Shown here in pieces: positions 55,032 to 64,000 of a stretch of DNA of 64,000 bases (position 1 is its first letter; each line of letters opens with the position of its first letter). Below the pieces are notes generated by a model, which was given only the letters and a program-made list of their open reading frames with translations, did not search any database and was not told the origin of the DNA. A program made the translations under genes and the position numbers. The stretch comes from Scatophagus argus (taxonomy: Eukaryota; Chordata; Actinopteri; Scatophagidae): positions 8,527,774 to 8,591,773 of the forward strand of contig NC_058513.1 of NCBI RefSeq assembly GCF_020382885.2, read 5' to 3'.

Positions 55032-58000
55032 TCAAGAGAGCAGCTGAATAACTTCTCTGGCTCTGTGCGCCCTCTGCTGGGCAGTCTTGTCCTCTCCTGC
55101 TTGTCCTGACTCTTCAACCATGGCCAAGGCCTTTGTCACTGTGGTGTCCCTGGCTCCACCACAAAGCCCCTCCAGGTACTGCAGCAGCACTGAGAACTTC
55201 TCATCTGGAATCTGAGCACAAGTTATTTTAAATGGTTACACTGATTGAATGTTGTCACTGCCCACTAATTCACATACTATGATTGTCTATGTCCAATAAA
55301 AGAGCGAGTATGTAAATAAATACTTACTGATAGAGAATATACATTATAATGTACATCAAAATCAGTAAGTAAGTAATTTTAAAAGGTAGCACAAGAGAAC
55401 ATTTTTATATATATCTTCAGGGTAGCTCATAAAGATTGATATTACAAGAATTACATAAATTCATTGAAATCATTCAGGAATACTTCAATTAACTATTCAA
55501 AAACTCAAATGACAATAGCTCAACTGTGAGTTTCGTTTTGTTTCTTTAGAGAGTGGGTGTAACTCACAAACTAATCAAAACAGGAAGGCAGCTCTGAGGT
55601 CAACAACTTCCTCAGCTTAAAAAAAAAAGAATAAAAAAAAAAAATCCACCATCACAAAGAGCCCACGCAGGTTAGTTTTTACCTTTTCAAGGTCAAACAT
55701 GTGCTGCAGTAACCATGTCTGTCTGGTCTTCTGGAACTTCCACTCTGTGCGGTTTTCAGCCCAGCTACAAAGAGAAAACCAGTGCAAGACCATTCAACGT
55801 CTGAGCTAGAAAACTGGGTTGTTTTATAGTGTGTTTTGTCCTCCCACATACATAACACAGGCCTGGACAAAAGAGTGATCTTGTTCTAAAGAACAAGCAT
55901 AGTCAAAATCAAAGCAGTATAGGATATGGATCAACGAGCATACATTTCCCACCATACAATGTGACAGCATCTTTCATTAGAACCTGCCTGATTGGTCAGC
56001 ACAAACAGATTTTTGATTCAGTGCCTCAAGTTTATAGCACAATCTTTCTCTTCTGTCTAAAGCCTTGTAGAGCTGCAACAATTAGTTGATTAATTGACGA
56101 GCTGATCAAAAGAAAATTAGTGGCCTACTATTCTGATAACTAATTAATGGTTACAATGATATTTCAAGCAAAAACATCTGCTTTTCTTTGTCATTTATGA
56201 CAGTGAATGAGGACTCTGGGTTTTGGACTATTGGTGACTAGTGAATATAAATATTGTATATGTGCACTGATATGAGCCATCTACTCCTTCCTTCTTGGTT
56301 AAGTACAACACAAATGGGGCAATTTTGGTTTTCTTCATAAGCCGGGGGCCTGTCCTGTACAAAATAAAACTGGCTCTTACCAGGTGAGGTAATCCAAGGC
56401 CTGTTGAGGTGCAGTGGGTGCAGATGCTTCTGTTTTTTTTAAAGGTTCTCCCTCTGCTTTAAGCCTCTTCTTCTCTTCCTTTTTGAGGATCTTCTTCATC
56501 TTCCTTTCCAGGACCCGCCTCTCCTCGGGGCTCAAGTCCTCCTCTCCCTCCGGCCCTTGTGGCCCCTCTGGGTGACAGGGTGGATCTGAAATCTGGCACA
56601 ACAAGGCAAAACAAAAGCCCATGAGAGTTATCTATGTTAACAGACCTTCCTTTATAGACCCTTATCATTTTCTGTGTTCGTGTGAACTAAATGGCTTGTA
56701 CTGACTGTGATTGAACGATAAGAAAAATGTTAAAACAATCATCTCACTGTTGTGTACATTCAGAGCTGTTTCTTGCCAATGTTCAATTATGTGACAGTTT
56801 TCTGGGTCAGTGCAGAGCTCCTCTTTCATGAGCCTCAAATATCTTAAGTTTGAAGTCTTCTGACTGAACACTAAATGTGACATTTTGTTGTTCTGCAGTG
56901 TAAAGATGAATGAAAGCTAAATGCACTTTTTGGGTCCGGATCACTTCCTGTTGCGCTGCAGCTCAGAGGGACGTTTCCTGTTTCTACAGCCTTGTGAGGT
57001 TATGAGCATTATAGGCATTTATACTGTGTGGTAAAGTTCACTGTGGTGCTGCAACACCCCTTCACATTGCATTTTGACACAGCTGCACTGTTTAAAAATA
57101 GCCACATGTTTAGTCAGGTTTTTAACAAGTGATACAAAGGCAACACAAAAAACAAGTGTTACGTGAGTGAACTTTGAATCGAAACAAAAGCTGGATTTCA
57201 GTTTCATGACAGAGAAACAGCACTAACAGCGAGAAAAAGAAAGAAATGTTTTACTTTATTACAAGATGAAACAAAATTCTAGCTCCCCATGTGCCTGCAG
57301 AATAACTGATATTTGGTAAAAAAAAAAAAACTCTAAAGTCTAAAGAAAACTGAATTAAAACCATTTCACCGCCTTAGCCAGAAACCACAGCACAACTTAA
57401 AGGCTGCATTTAACTCTCAGAGGAAGTTAAACAAGGGACTCAGTATGCTCTTTGATTTAACGGAGCTCAGTCTGCACCGTGATGAAAAAAAGGGGAGGGG
57501 AGGAAAAGATTCTGATCACATGACAACAAAGTAATTCTGAAAGTATGCTGGCAGTGCATTGCCCACAGCCACAGAAATATAAACGTCCTTCACTGCGAGT
57601 GATCGTGTCCATGTAACGAGCGTCATTTTCAGAGCTTTGAGTCGCTCCGCAGCATCGGACTGGTGGATACAAACAGAAGACGAGCGGGTGACGAAAGCAA
57701 AAAAAAAAAATGGTGAGTGAAAACATGTGTTTTAAACGAGCAGACAGTTCCTCAAAGGAAAACATACAAAAACTGGCCAACAGGGACATGCGGTTACAGA
57801 AAAGATTTTAGTAATAAAACATTTATTAAATCTAGTCAGCGCTGTGTATACTTAGAGATTTATAATGACTTCCCAGTTAAGTTCAAATTTTTTGCTCAAC
57901 TCCGAGTTAATTTAGGAAGGAAATGTTCGCACCTCATGTGGTAAGAGTATGTTCCTGTGGAAATGTATGATACACAGGCTGAGTAAAACTAAACACTGTT

Positions 58001-61000
58001 TAAAATGCATGAACAGCTGATAAAATAGGTTAATTACGCAAACAAGGTTGCTCCACACAATGCATTTCCAACTTATTTCTATGCACTAAAAGAGCAGCTG
58101 ATTTGGAGAAGAAAGGTGATGAATACTTGGACACAAATTATTTGAACTATTTGCTGATAGTTAAGTAGATTTCAGCTCTCAACAAAGAGGGGAGGGTGAT
58201 GCTACAGAGGACGGGATCTCATCAGTGGGTGTTTTCTCTTTCCATTTTCAGTCTAATCACACTGCAGACTTGTTCAACACTGAGAGGAGCACCACACCTC
58301 CATTTAATGACAGCTCAACCATCATGGCCACTTCCATTTCAACAGTCTTGCATACCAATGAGTTAGATGTAATTGCAGCCAATGATATGACCTCCAGAGC
58401 AAACTATGTCTACAGTTTCTTGGCTGGGCTGGGCTTCATTGCGGGATGCTTCCTGCTCTACAGCTTCATTCAGACCTACAGAGCCCAAAGACGGCTAGCC
58501 TGGCTCGACTGCCTGCTCTGGGCCTACTGTGGCCTGCAGATGCTACTCCTACTCTTGTCTCTCCATGCTGTGGCTTATAGGCCTGGCTACCTGCGGACCA
58601 CAGGTTTGGGCTGTGCCATTCTCTCCTTCAATATCAACGCAATCTCTCTATGCAGCCTGTTGGTCTTAGTGCTGGTGGCTCACGTCCTAACTCTGGATCC
58701 GCCATCCCACGCCCTGCTGAGGAAGCCTAGGATCTGCGTGGCTCTGGTAACCCTGACTTCCATCCTTATTTCTGTGCTGCTGGCTGGGCTTCGCGGACCC
58801 TGCCATGGTCTGCAGGAAGAGAGCACTTGTTTTATGGATCTAGTTAGTGCTGGTGTTTTGTATCCAGCTACTAGGTTGTGCTTAGTTTTTCTGATTCCCT
58901 ACATCGTCCAACTGGGACTTTTGATAGGTGGCTGCTTCCGTCAGTGGAAATCTAAAGGACGTTTTCTCTCCGGCTCTGAAGAGGGTCCTATGTTCCTGAC
59001 AGTCACAGTGGTTGTGTTTTTCTGCCAGCTCTTTTACAGCGTGGTGCTGGTGAGAGGAGCACAACTTGGGAAGGAGGAGCTGAGCCCTCATGAGCGAGCA
59101 TTTGTGAGCGTGGCCGAGTTTGTGCTGTTCTCGGGGAGCAGCACCAGCCTGCTGCTCGTGCTGCTCATGCACAGGCCGTTTCGAGAGAGTCTCTACGGAG
59201 CGCTTAGGCAGCTGAGAGATTGCTGTCGAAGTCCAGGGCGCACGCAGCCCAACAGAAACATCATAGCTCCCCACATCGAGATCACGGACACCCTGCAGGA
59301 CATAGAGTCATAGAGGACAAAAACACTCCTCTTTGACAAGAGAACTCTTCTGATGCAGTCAATTAAAGACTTTGAACATCTGATAGATTAGACATATTCT
59401 TACTATATTTTTTTAAACACTTTAGCTGGTTATTTTGCTCTTAGGTGACAATGTACATGTTTTTACATATACGCATTCTAATTTTTAATGTCTCCAGTAG
59501 CTGAAAGCTGGCAAAACTATTTGGGAAACATTTGCTAAAATATTTTTGTTTTGGTTTATTGTGTATTTTTACTATACAATAAGTAAGTGAATATTCTGCT
59601 GTACATCATCACATCTGTGCAACATACTGGTACAGTCCGTAATGTTCCTATAATAACAATATGTTTATATATGAATTAGGCAGTCAAAAATGACTTACTG
59701 TTTGTATGATGTACAGTCTTATATGTCTTTTACCTGCTCTTGAACACACCTCTCTTCTATGAGAACAAACTCTCTTTCCAAGAAAAGATCTGCACAGAAC
59801 CTCATTGAGACTAAATGCCTGGAAAAACCTCTGCAATTCCCAAAATGCCAAATAGGAAACATTCAGTAGAGGAAAATATAAGCCAGATTCCAAGTTTAGT
59901 ACCACAGTGTCAATGTTCTTCATGTCATTACTGTTAAAGCTGTAAAAGAACCAAAACAAGTGACCAACTTTCCAACTCCTTTCAAGAAAGTGATGGGCAC
60001 CAGTTCTAGGAATAACTGACTTGCATGGATCATGTAGTGCATTGGTGCCAAGACAAAATAGCACAAAACCAGGGACCAGTAGGAAAATTAACATAGGAAC
60101 CGGGTTGCACAAGATGTTGGCATCACGTGAAATGTCAGACCTCATTCACACAGTTAAAATCATAGTGGCATAGATATAACATATATACATATATATATAT
60201 ATATGTTTGTGTGTGTGTGAGAGAAAATCTTCAGATGCTACAGCAATAACATGGTAAATCTTCTACAGTCTCAAACAGGTGTATGAAATCCAAAACACAA
60301 AGCAAAAGCTAATTTAACTTTCTTTTGGTGCTAAGTACTCTGAATCCAGAAAAAATATTCCCGTCTGTCCTTCATCTTGTTTAGTGTAAATATGCTGTCA
60401 GCCTGTCTTCACTATAAGTGCCGCAATTCCCATATTTATATATTTCAACTTTCCACAATCATAGTCGCATTCACACTTCAGTGCCAGTGTTGACAAGTTG
60501 GTTTGAGGTTCTAACATGACATAATTACTTTTGCAGTATAATAATTTCTTAGAAAAACACATACCAGTGTACAATATGATCAATTACTGTATTGCTAATA
60601 AAGTGAAGCCAAAGTCATGATATTTTCATGTTGGGCTAAAGAGATCTGATTTGTGTGTGTGTGTGAGAGAGAGTGTGTCAGCATTGTGCATTTGTGTACC
60701 TTACTGTAAGTGGTGGGTGGTACCACAACACGTCTCTAGATTTACTGTAACACCTGATATAGTCACAACCACAAGGACGGGGAGGATTAGACAATGCAAC
60801 CCAAGAACACTACAGTTAAAGGTAAGTTTGAGTTATATGATATTAATGTCAAAGTGTACGTATAACAAATTGATTTAGGCCAAAGATAATTGACTTATAG
60901 TGTCTTATAGTTTTATAAATTAAAGTCGCTGTATCTTTCAGTTGTACCATTTTTAACCCAATGTAACCTGAATGTAATCTAAAAGCAGCTGTAACTTAAC

Positions 61001-63278
61001 AAGAATTAAAGGCTTTTAGTCAGACAGTTGATGTCAGAAAACAAGGAGGGAGAGAGAGAGAGAAAATGGGGACAGTGTGTGATAAATGTTCCTGCTCTGG
61101 TTGTCGCCTTAAACTTCTAGACTTCCAGGGTGCCCCACTATGACATTTTTGCCATTTTACTCACAAGGAGGACACATCATACTTTGAAGGACCCTTTATT
61201 AATCTTCACTCCGAAATAAATTTCAAAACTGCCGGAAATCTGACATATTTTCAAGACAAGAGCTTGTTTTGGAACTGATCATGTATGATAATACTGAATG
61301 GCATGGTATATAAAGGAAGTCTGGTCTGATATGACATTTAGTCAGAGTGGGTATAATCACTCACATCTAAACAAGAAACAACCCTTAATCCAAAATTGCT
61401 CAAAGTAATTTCCAAAGTGCCCATCAACTTTTGTGTGCAATCTACTATCATTCACTGATAATGTATCTGTTCATTCATACTAAATCTAAGTTTTGAGAAG
61501 CTGGAAACAAACTTTTGACTGCCTGCACTAATCTTTTCTGTTTAGAAGAAAGTGTGGCCATCAACACCACTGTACATCTAGAAGACCACTGTGCAGAAAG
61601 AGGAAACGGATGGCAACACAGACTTCTCAGGGGCTAAAAACCTGTGGGAAACTAAGAACTACAGCAACTTAAAAGATCAACACAATAGTGGAATGTGGAC
61701 ATGACCATGCAAGTGGACTACAGACTCATAACTGAATATAACTTGACTGCTCAACTAAATGACACACAAACAGCAGTTGTCTCTGATTTCCTGCATGCGG
61801 CTTTAGAGAGCCATCAGCATTATAATATTAGTCTCCTGTTCTCCAGTCTCTACACTATAATCCTGTTCCCTGTTGGCTTCATTGGGAACATCCTCATCTT
61901 GGTGGTCAACCTGGACCACAAAGGCCGTTTGTCAGCCCCAGATCTCTACTTTGTGAACCTGGCCATGGCCGACCTCATCCTTGTGGCTGACTCTCTAATT
62001 GAAGTGTTCAACCTGAAGCAGGGCTACTACGAAATTGCCAGCCTCTGCACCTTCATGAATCTTTTCCAGCAGGTCAACATGTATAGCAGCATCTTCTTCT
62101 TAACCTGGATGAGCTTTGACCGGTTTGTAGCACTGACTGGCTTCATGGGTCGCAGCATGCCACGCGCACGCCTCAGCTGCTGCCTTATATGGACGTCTTC
62201 GTCTTTGCTGACCATGCTTCCTTTTGCTATAGCTCAAAGTCAGCACGCTGGTGAACTCCATTTCTGTTTCGCTAACGTGACCCAGATTCAGTGGCTGGAG
62301 GTGATGCTGGGTTTCTTGCTGCCTTTCTGCATCTTGGGTGTGTGCTACTGGAGGATAGCACAGGTGCTCCAGCAGAGCCAGAGGCAGCAAGGAGGCCCGC
62401 ATCAGAGGCCTCGCAGACAGAAAGCCCTGCGGATGATTTCAGCAGCTGTGTGCATCTTCTTCCTCTGCTGGCTCCCAGAAAATGTGTTTGTAAGTGTTCA
62501 CCTTCTAAGAGGTGACACAGACGGTGGCACTCTGTGGGAGGACTACCCCCTGACAGGTCATGTGGTCAGGCTGGCTGCATTTTCCAACAGCTGCCTGAAC
62601 CCACTCATCTATGGTTTCCTTGGGGAGACCTTTCAGGATAAACTGAGGATTTTTCTCCAGCAGAGAAGCAGATGGACCAAGCTGTACAGGTCAACCTCCA
62701 GAAAACCTATCTACGTATCAGCTGCAAGCACCAGCATACATGAAACACACGATAGACCAAGCCAGTCCACAAATTTAAGCTCAAACATCCCTCCACAAAC
62801 TGTTTTACTCCCCTCAAATAAATACAGTGGGTCACACAGATAATAGATAGCAACATGTCTGTGCTATGAGCGTAAAGACGGTTATTATTAATAACAATTC
62901 AAATGTTGTGGAAGCTTTTCTGAATACATTAATTGCAACATTCTTACCTCAATTGGCTTTGCCTTCTGCAGTTGATCTGTCATTTGTTTCTTTTTTCGTT
63001 TCTTTTCCTGTTTTTTATCATCTGTTGTGATCTGTACAGGAGCCTCCTGAATTGAATAAAAATTTTATATTATTATTATTATTATTTTGGTATTTTCAGG
63101 TGGCGTAATCTAAAACAGTACAAAGAACTGTGCTACTTACCTCCACTTCCATCTTTTTCCTTTTCTTTTGTATTTTAGTGTCCATCATTTCTTCCATATT
63201 AAAGTCACTGCCAACTGAATTCAACTTCTTCCTTTTAGGTGTATTTTTGTCTGATTTAAAAGATTTGTCTTTGGCCAT
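55032..63278 (-). CDS. C7orf50 homologue (WKF-domain protein), 236 aa
   Basis: Minus-strand exons 63141-63278, 62948-63046, 56381-56592, 55683-55764 and 55032-55211 join in phase to 236 residues. The N-terminal third is lysine-rich with nuclear-localisation-like runs ([18 protein letters not shown]). A glutamate/lysine-rich helical stretch ([15 protein letters not shown]) follows. The C-terminal domain has the signature that names the family: [21 protein letters not shown] (WKF at 157-159), then [16 protein letters not shown] and a terminal helix. The protein is widely conserved and largely uncharacterised; the basic runs suggest a nuclear or nucleolar place. The second intron (56593-62947) encloses two receptor genes on the other strand, as GPR146 and GPER1 are associated with C7orf50 in human. 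Start codon context CCATGG is good. Confidence 0.93.
56068..56240 (+). repeat. Second, truncated copy of the hAT-like element
   Basis: It begins TAGAGCTGCAAC, the same end as the 33530-33873 element seen on its minus strand. It then shares GATAACTAATTAATGG-type sequence and the AAAACCC-AGACTC block (here GACTCTGGGTTTTGGAC) with that copy. The far end is missing. Unlike the first copy it lacks the nested LINE tail, which shows that the LINE insertion came after the family spread. It lies between the C7orf50 exons 55683-55764 and 56381-56592. Confidence 0.65.
56593..57709. other. C7orf50 intron 2, left part, with receptor promoter
   Basis: No coding exon was found in the left portion. The stretch 57590-57709 on the plus strand, with CpG-bearing sequence ahead of the ATG|GTGAGT junction at 57710, is the likely first exon and promoter of the nested seven-helix receptor gene. 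An A-run of 12 immediately precedes the ATG. Confidence 0.5.
57710..59313 (+). CDS. Atypical seven-transmembrane receptor, 354 aa, unrecognised family
   Basis: The main exon is 58252-59313. The frame upstream (58225-58251) begins with GTG and is a pyrimidine tract ending in TTTTCAG, so it is intron. The only nearby in-phase start is ATG at 57710-57712, immediately followed by GTGAGTG, giving [10 protein letters not shown]. An internal ATG at 58324 is the alternative. Hydrophobic helices fall at about 52-74, 84-108, 119-148, 161-182, 204-229, 247-270 and 284-307. Cys122 (start of helix 3) and Cys194 (second loop) fit the class A disulfide, and N3 and N20 are glycosylation sites. Helix 3 ends LVAHVLTLD with no DRY, helix 6 lacks CWxP, and helix 7 reads [18 protein letters not shown] with no NPxxY, though an F-R-x-x-L helix 8 follows. 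Its position is that of human GPR146, but the sequence does not look like GPR146 to me. Confidence 0.8.
59314..61700 (+). other. C7orf50 intron 2 between the two receptor genes
   Basis: Contents are the 3'UTR of the seven-helix receptor (an ATTAAA word near 59362), a TATATA repeat near 60185-60205, a (TG)n(AG)n repeat near 60652-60672, a GA repeat near 61048-61065, and the gper1 upstream region. The splice-like boundary GGTAAGT at about 60821 follows a short frame that could belong to a gper1 5'UTR exon. A minus-strand frame at 59684-60145 was considered and rejected. Confidence 0.5.
60640..60680. repeat. (TG)n(AG)n compound microsatellite
   Basis: TG units followed by AG units lie in the spacer between the two nested receptor genes. 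Confidence 0.85.
61701..62843 (+). CDS. gper1: G-protein coupled estrogen receptor 1, 380 aa
   Basis: A single-exon frame encodes a class A receptor. The frame is open from a GTG at 61695, but the first ATG is at 61701 ([16 protein letters not shown]). Diagnostic blocks are [11 protein letters not shown] (helix 1), [19 protein letters not shown] followed by IEVFNL (helix 2), [19 protein letters not shown] (helix 3, with DRF replacing DRY), RRQKALRMI and [14 protein letters not shown] (helix 6), and [20 protein letters not shown] (helix 7 and 8). These match human GPER1 closely. The N-terminus has NLT, NDT and NIS glycosylation sites. The receptor answers estrogens quickly through adenylyl cyclase and is studied in fish oocyte maturation. 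It lies on the opposite strand inside intron 2 of the C7orf50 homologue. The nearest polyadenylation signal after the stop is at 63055-63060. Confidence 0.97.
   Translation: MTMQVDYRLITEYNLTAQLNDTQTAVVSDFLHAALESHQHYNISLLFSSLYTIILFPVGFIGNILILVVNLDHKGRLSAPDLYFVNLAMADLILVADSLIEVFNLKQGYYEIASLCTFMNLFQQVNMYSSIFFLTWMSFDRFVALTGFMGRSMPRARLSCCLIWTSSSLLTMLPFAIAQSQHAGELHFCFANVTQIQWLEVMLGFLLPFCILGVCYWRIAQVLQQSQRQQGGPHQRPRRQKALRMISAAVCIFFLCWLPENVFVSVHLLRGDTDGGTLWEDYPLTGHVVRLAAFSNSCLNPLIYGFLGETFQDKLRIFLQQRSRWTKLYRSTSRKPIYVSAASTSIHETHDRPSQSTNLSSNIPPQTVLLPSNKYSGSHR
63055..63060 (+). terminator. gper1: Candidate gper1 polyadenylation signal
   Basis: AATAAA lies 212 bases after the gper1 stop and immediately beyond exon 2 of the C7orf50 homologue. 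An earlier AATAAA at 62817-62822 falls inside the gper1 coding sequence. Confidence 0.45.
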
Positions 63279-64000
63279 GGCTTAGTTTGCTCCTACAAAC
63301 AAAAACACAAACATATTCTTAAAAGACAGAAACGCAGACATACTGTATACTGTATTAAATGGAAAGACAATCCGAGATGGAAGGGGATGCACGCATTTTT
63401 CTTTAGCCGTATTAAACATTTCACGACACTAATACAGACAAACATAATGACTATACTGGACAACGCGTTTAATGGCATGGAAATTTCTTTATTCCCAACT
63501 TTAGCCTACTATTGCCGACAGCCTGGTGTCCTTATGACATAAGAACACGCAAACTAATATGCTTCGTTTCACTGGAAAAATGTAAAGTTTTTCATAGGAC
63601 AAAATAAGAACACTGGGCACCAAGACTTCTACGGCCGTCGCATAAAAATACAATAAACACAGAAACTCATTCACTCGTGAACCAAACCGTTCTTATATAA
63701 AAACATACTTACTTGGCCAGCACAAAACGTGTTAACCTGTGGAAGGCACACAAGAAGCATGGAAATTCAACCAGGAAGTGATATAGCTAAAGCAAAGCGT
63801 GATTGGACGAAATCTTTCTTTGTTCTGTGATTGGTCGACAGGGTGGCCGCTTCAAAAACCCTTGCAGTACTAAAAACGGGTGATAATGTAAAGCAGATTC
63901 GACTAATGACTGAAATTTCATCCAATACAAAATACCATTGAGATTCATTAAGTTGAGTTATTATTTTTTTTTTTTACCTTTTACCAGTTAGTTAGCAGTT
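63279..64000 (-). promoter_or_regulatory. C7orf50 5'UTR, upstream intron and promoter
   Basis: The sequence upstream of the ATG at 63278 contains an acceptor-like TTTGTAG at about 63293 and a G+C-richer patch with CCAAT-type words (CCAATCA, read on the minus strand, near 63800-63835). These suggest a non-coding first exon near 63700-63760. No other gene is visible before the window ends. Confidence 0.45.

Noticed and set aside
58225-58251. N-terminal extension of the seven-helix receptor (GVFSFHFQ)
   Set aside because: The codon at 58225 is GTG and the 27 bases are a typical pyrimidine tract plus CAG acceptor, so they are intronic.
57710-59313. Naming the nested receptor gpr146
   Set aside because: The position fits, but helix motifs and sequence do not resemble GPR146 as I know it, so the symbol was left empty.
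59684-60145. A 153-codon minus-strand open frame between the two nested receptor genes
   Set aside because: It starts with ATG but shows no recognisable domain, its composition looks like translated non-coding sequence, and it crosses a probable 3'UTR. A database search would be needed to revive it.
60180-60210. TATA-rich run as a promoter
   Set aside because: It is a TA/TG microsatellite with no nearby first exon.
61695-61700. gper1 start at 61695
   Set aside because: The codon is GTG. The first ATG in frame is at 61701.

Overview
The window looks like nuclear DNA of a bony (teleost) fish. The genes are split by GT-AG introns, encode clearly vertebrate proteins, sit in AT-rich sequence, and are interspersed with a piggyBac element, a hAT-like non-autonomous element and LINE 3' tails of the kind common in fish. 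No bacterial operon, phage, CRISPR array, tRNA or rRNA was found. Exons were joined by hand, checking reading phase at every junction, and ten of the eleven genes have a complete, in-phase coding sequence. The eleventh, a CFAP119 homologue, runs off the left edge.

Layout from left to right. A CFAP119-like ciliary gene (-, 1-3981, partial) carries a 1.97-kb internally deleted piggyBac in one intron. It is divergent from a tubby-family gene (+, 5379-9496), and the space between holds two RFX X-box-like sites. Next is an interleukin-21 receptor gene (+, 12051-15361), tail to tail with the SUMO-conjugating enzyme gene ube2i (-, 16564-19216). KCTD5 (-, 25309-39488) has a long 3'UTR, a 7-kb first intron, a duplicated penultimate exon and a possible alternative acidic last exon. 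PDPK1 (-, 42120-47993) and TSR3 (-, 48474-51292) follow. TSR3 is head to head with GNPTG (+, 51727-53794), as in mammals. Last is the WKF-domain gene C7orf50 (-, 55032-63278), whose 6.4-kb second intron holds two receptor genes on the opposite strand: an atypical seven-helix receptor (57710-59313) and the G-protein estrogen receptor gper1 (61701-62843).

The genes do not form one pathway. The order joins blocks that lie on human 16p13.3 (UBE2I, KCTD5, PDPK1, TSR3, GNPTG) and 7p22.3 (C7orf50, GPR146, GPER1), plus CFAP119 and IL21R from elsewhere on 16p. Shared regulation is plausible for the two divergent pairs (CFAP119/tubby and TSR3/GNPTG).

The most interesting items are: a seven-helix receptor with no DRY or NPxxY motif, whose ATG appears to be the last codon of its first exon; the tandem exon duplication in KCTD5, giving two alternative C-terminal modules; paired X-box-like sites between two ciliary genes; a 12-bp palindromic CACGTG site in the TSR3/GNPTG promoter; and a gper1 3'UTR that would run antisense through a C7orf50 exon.
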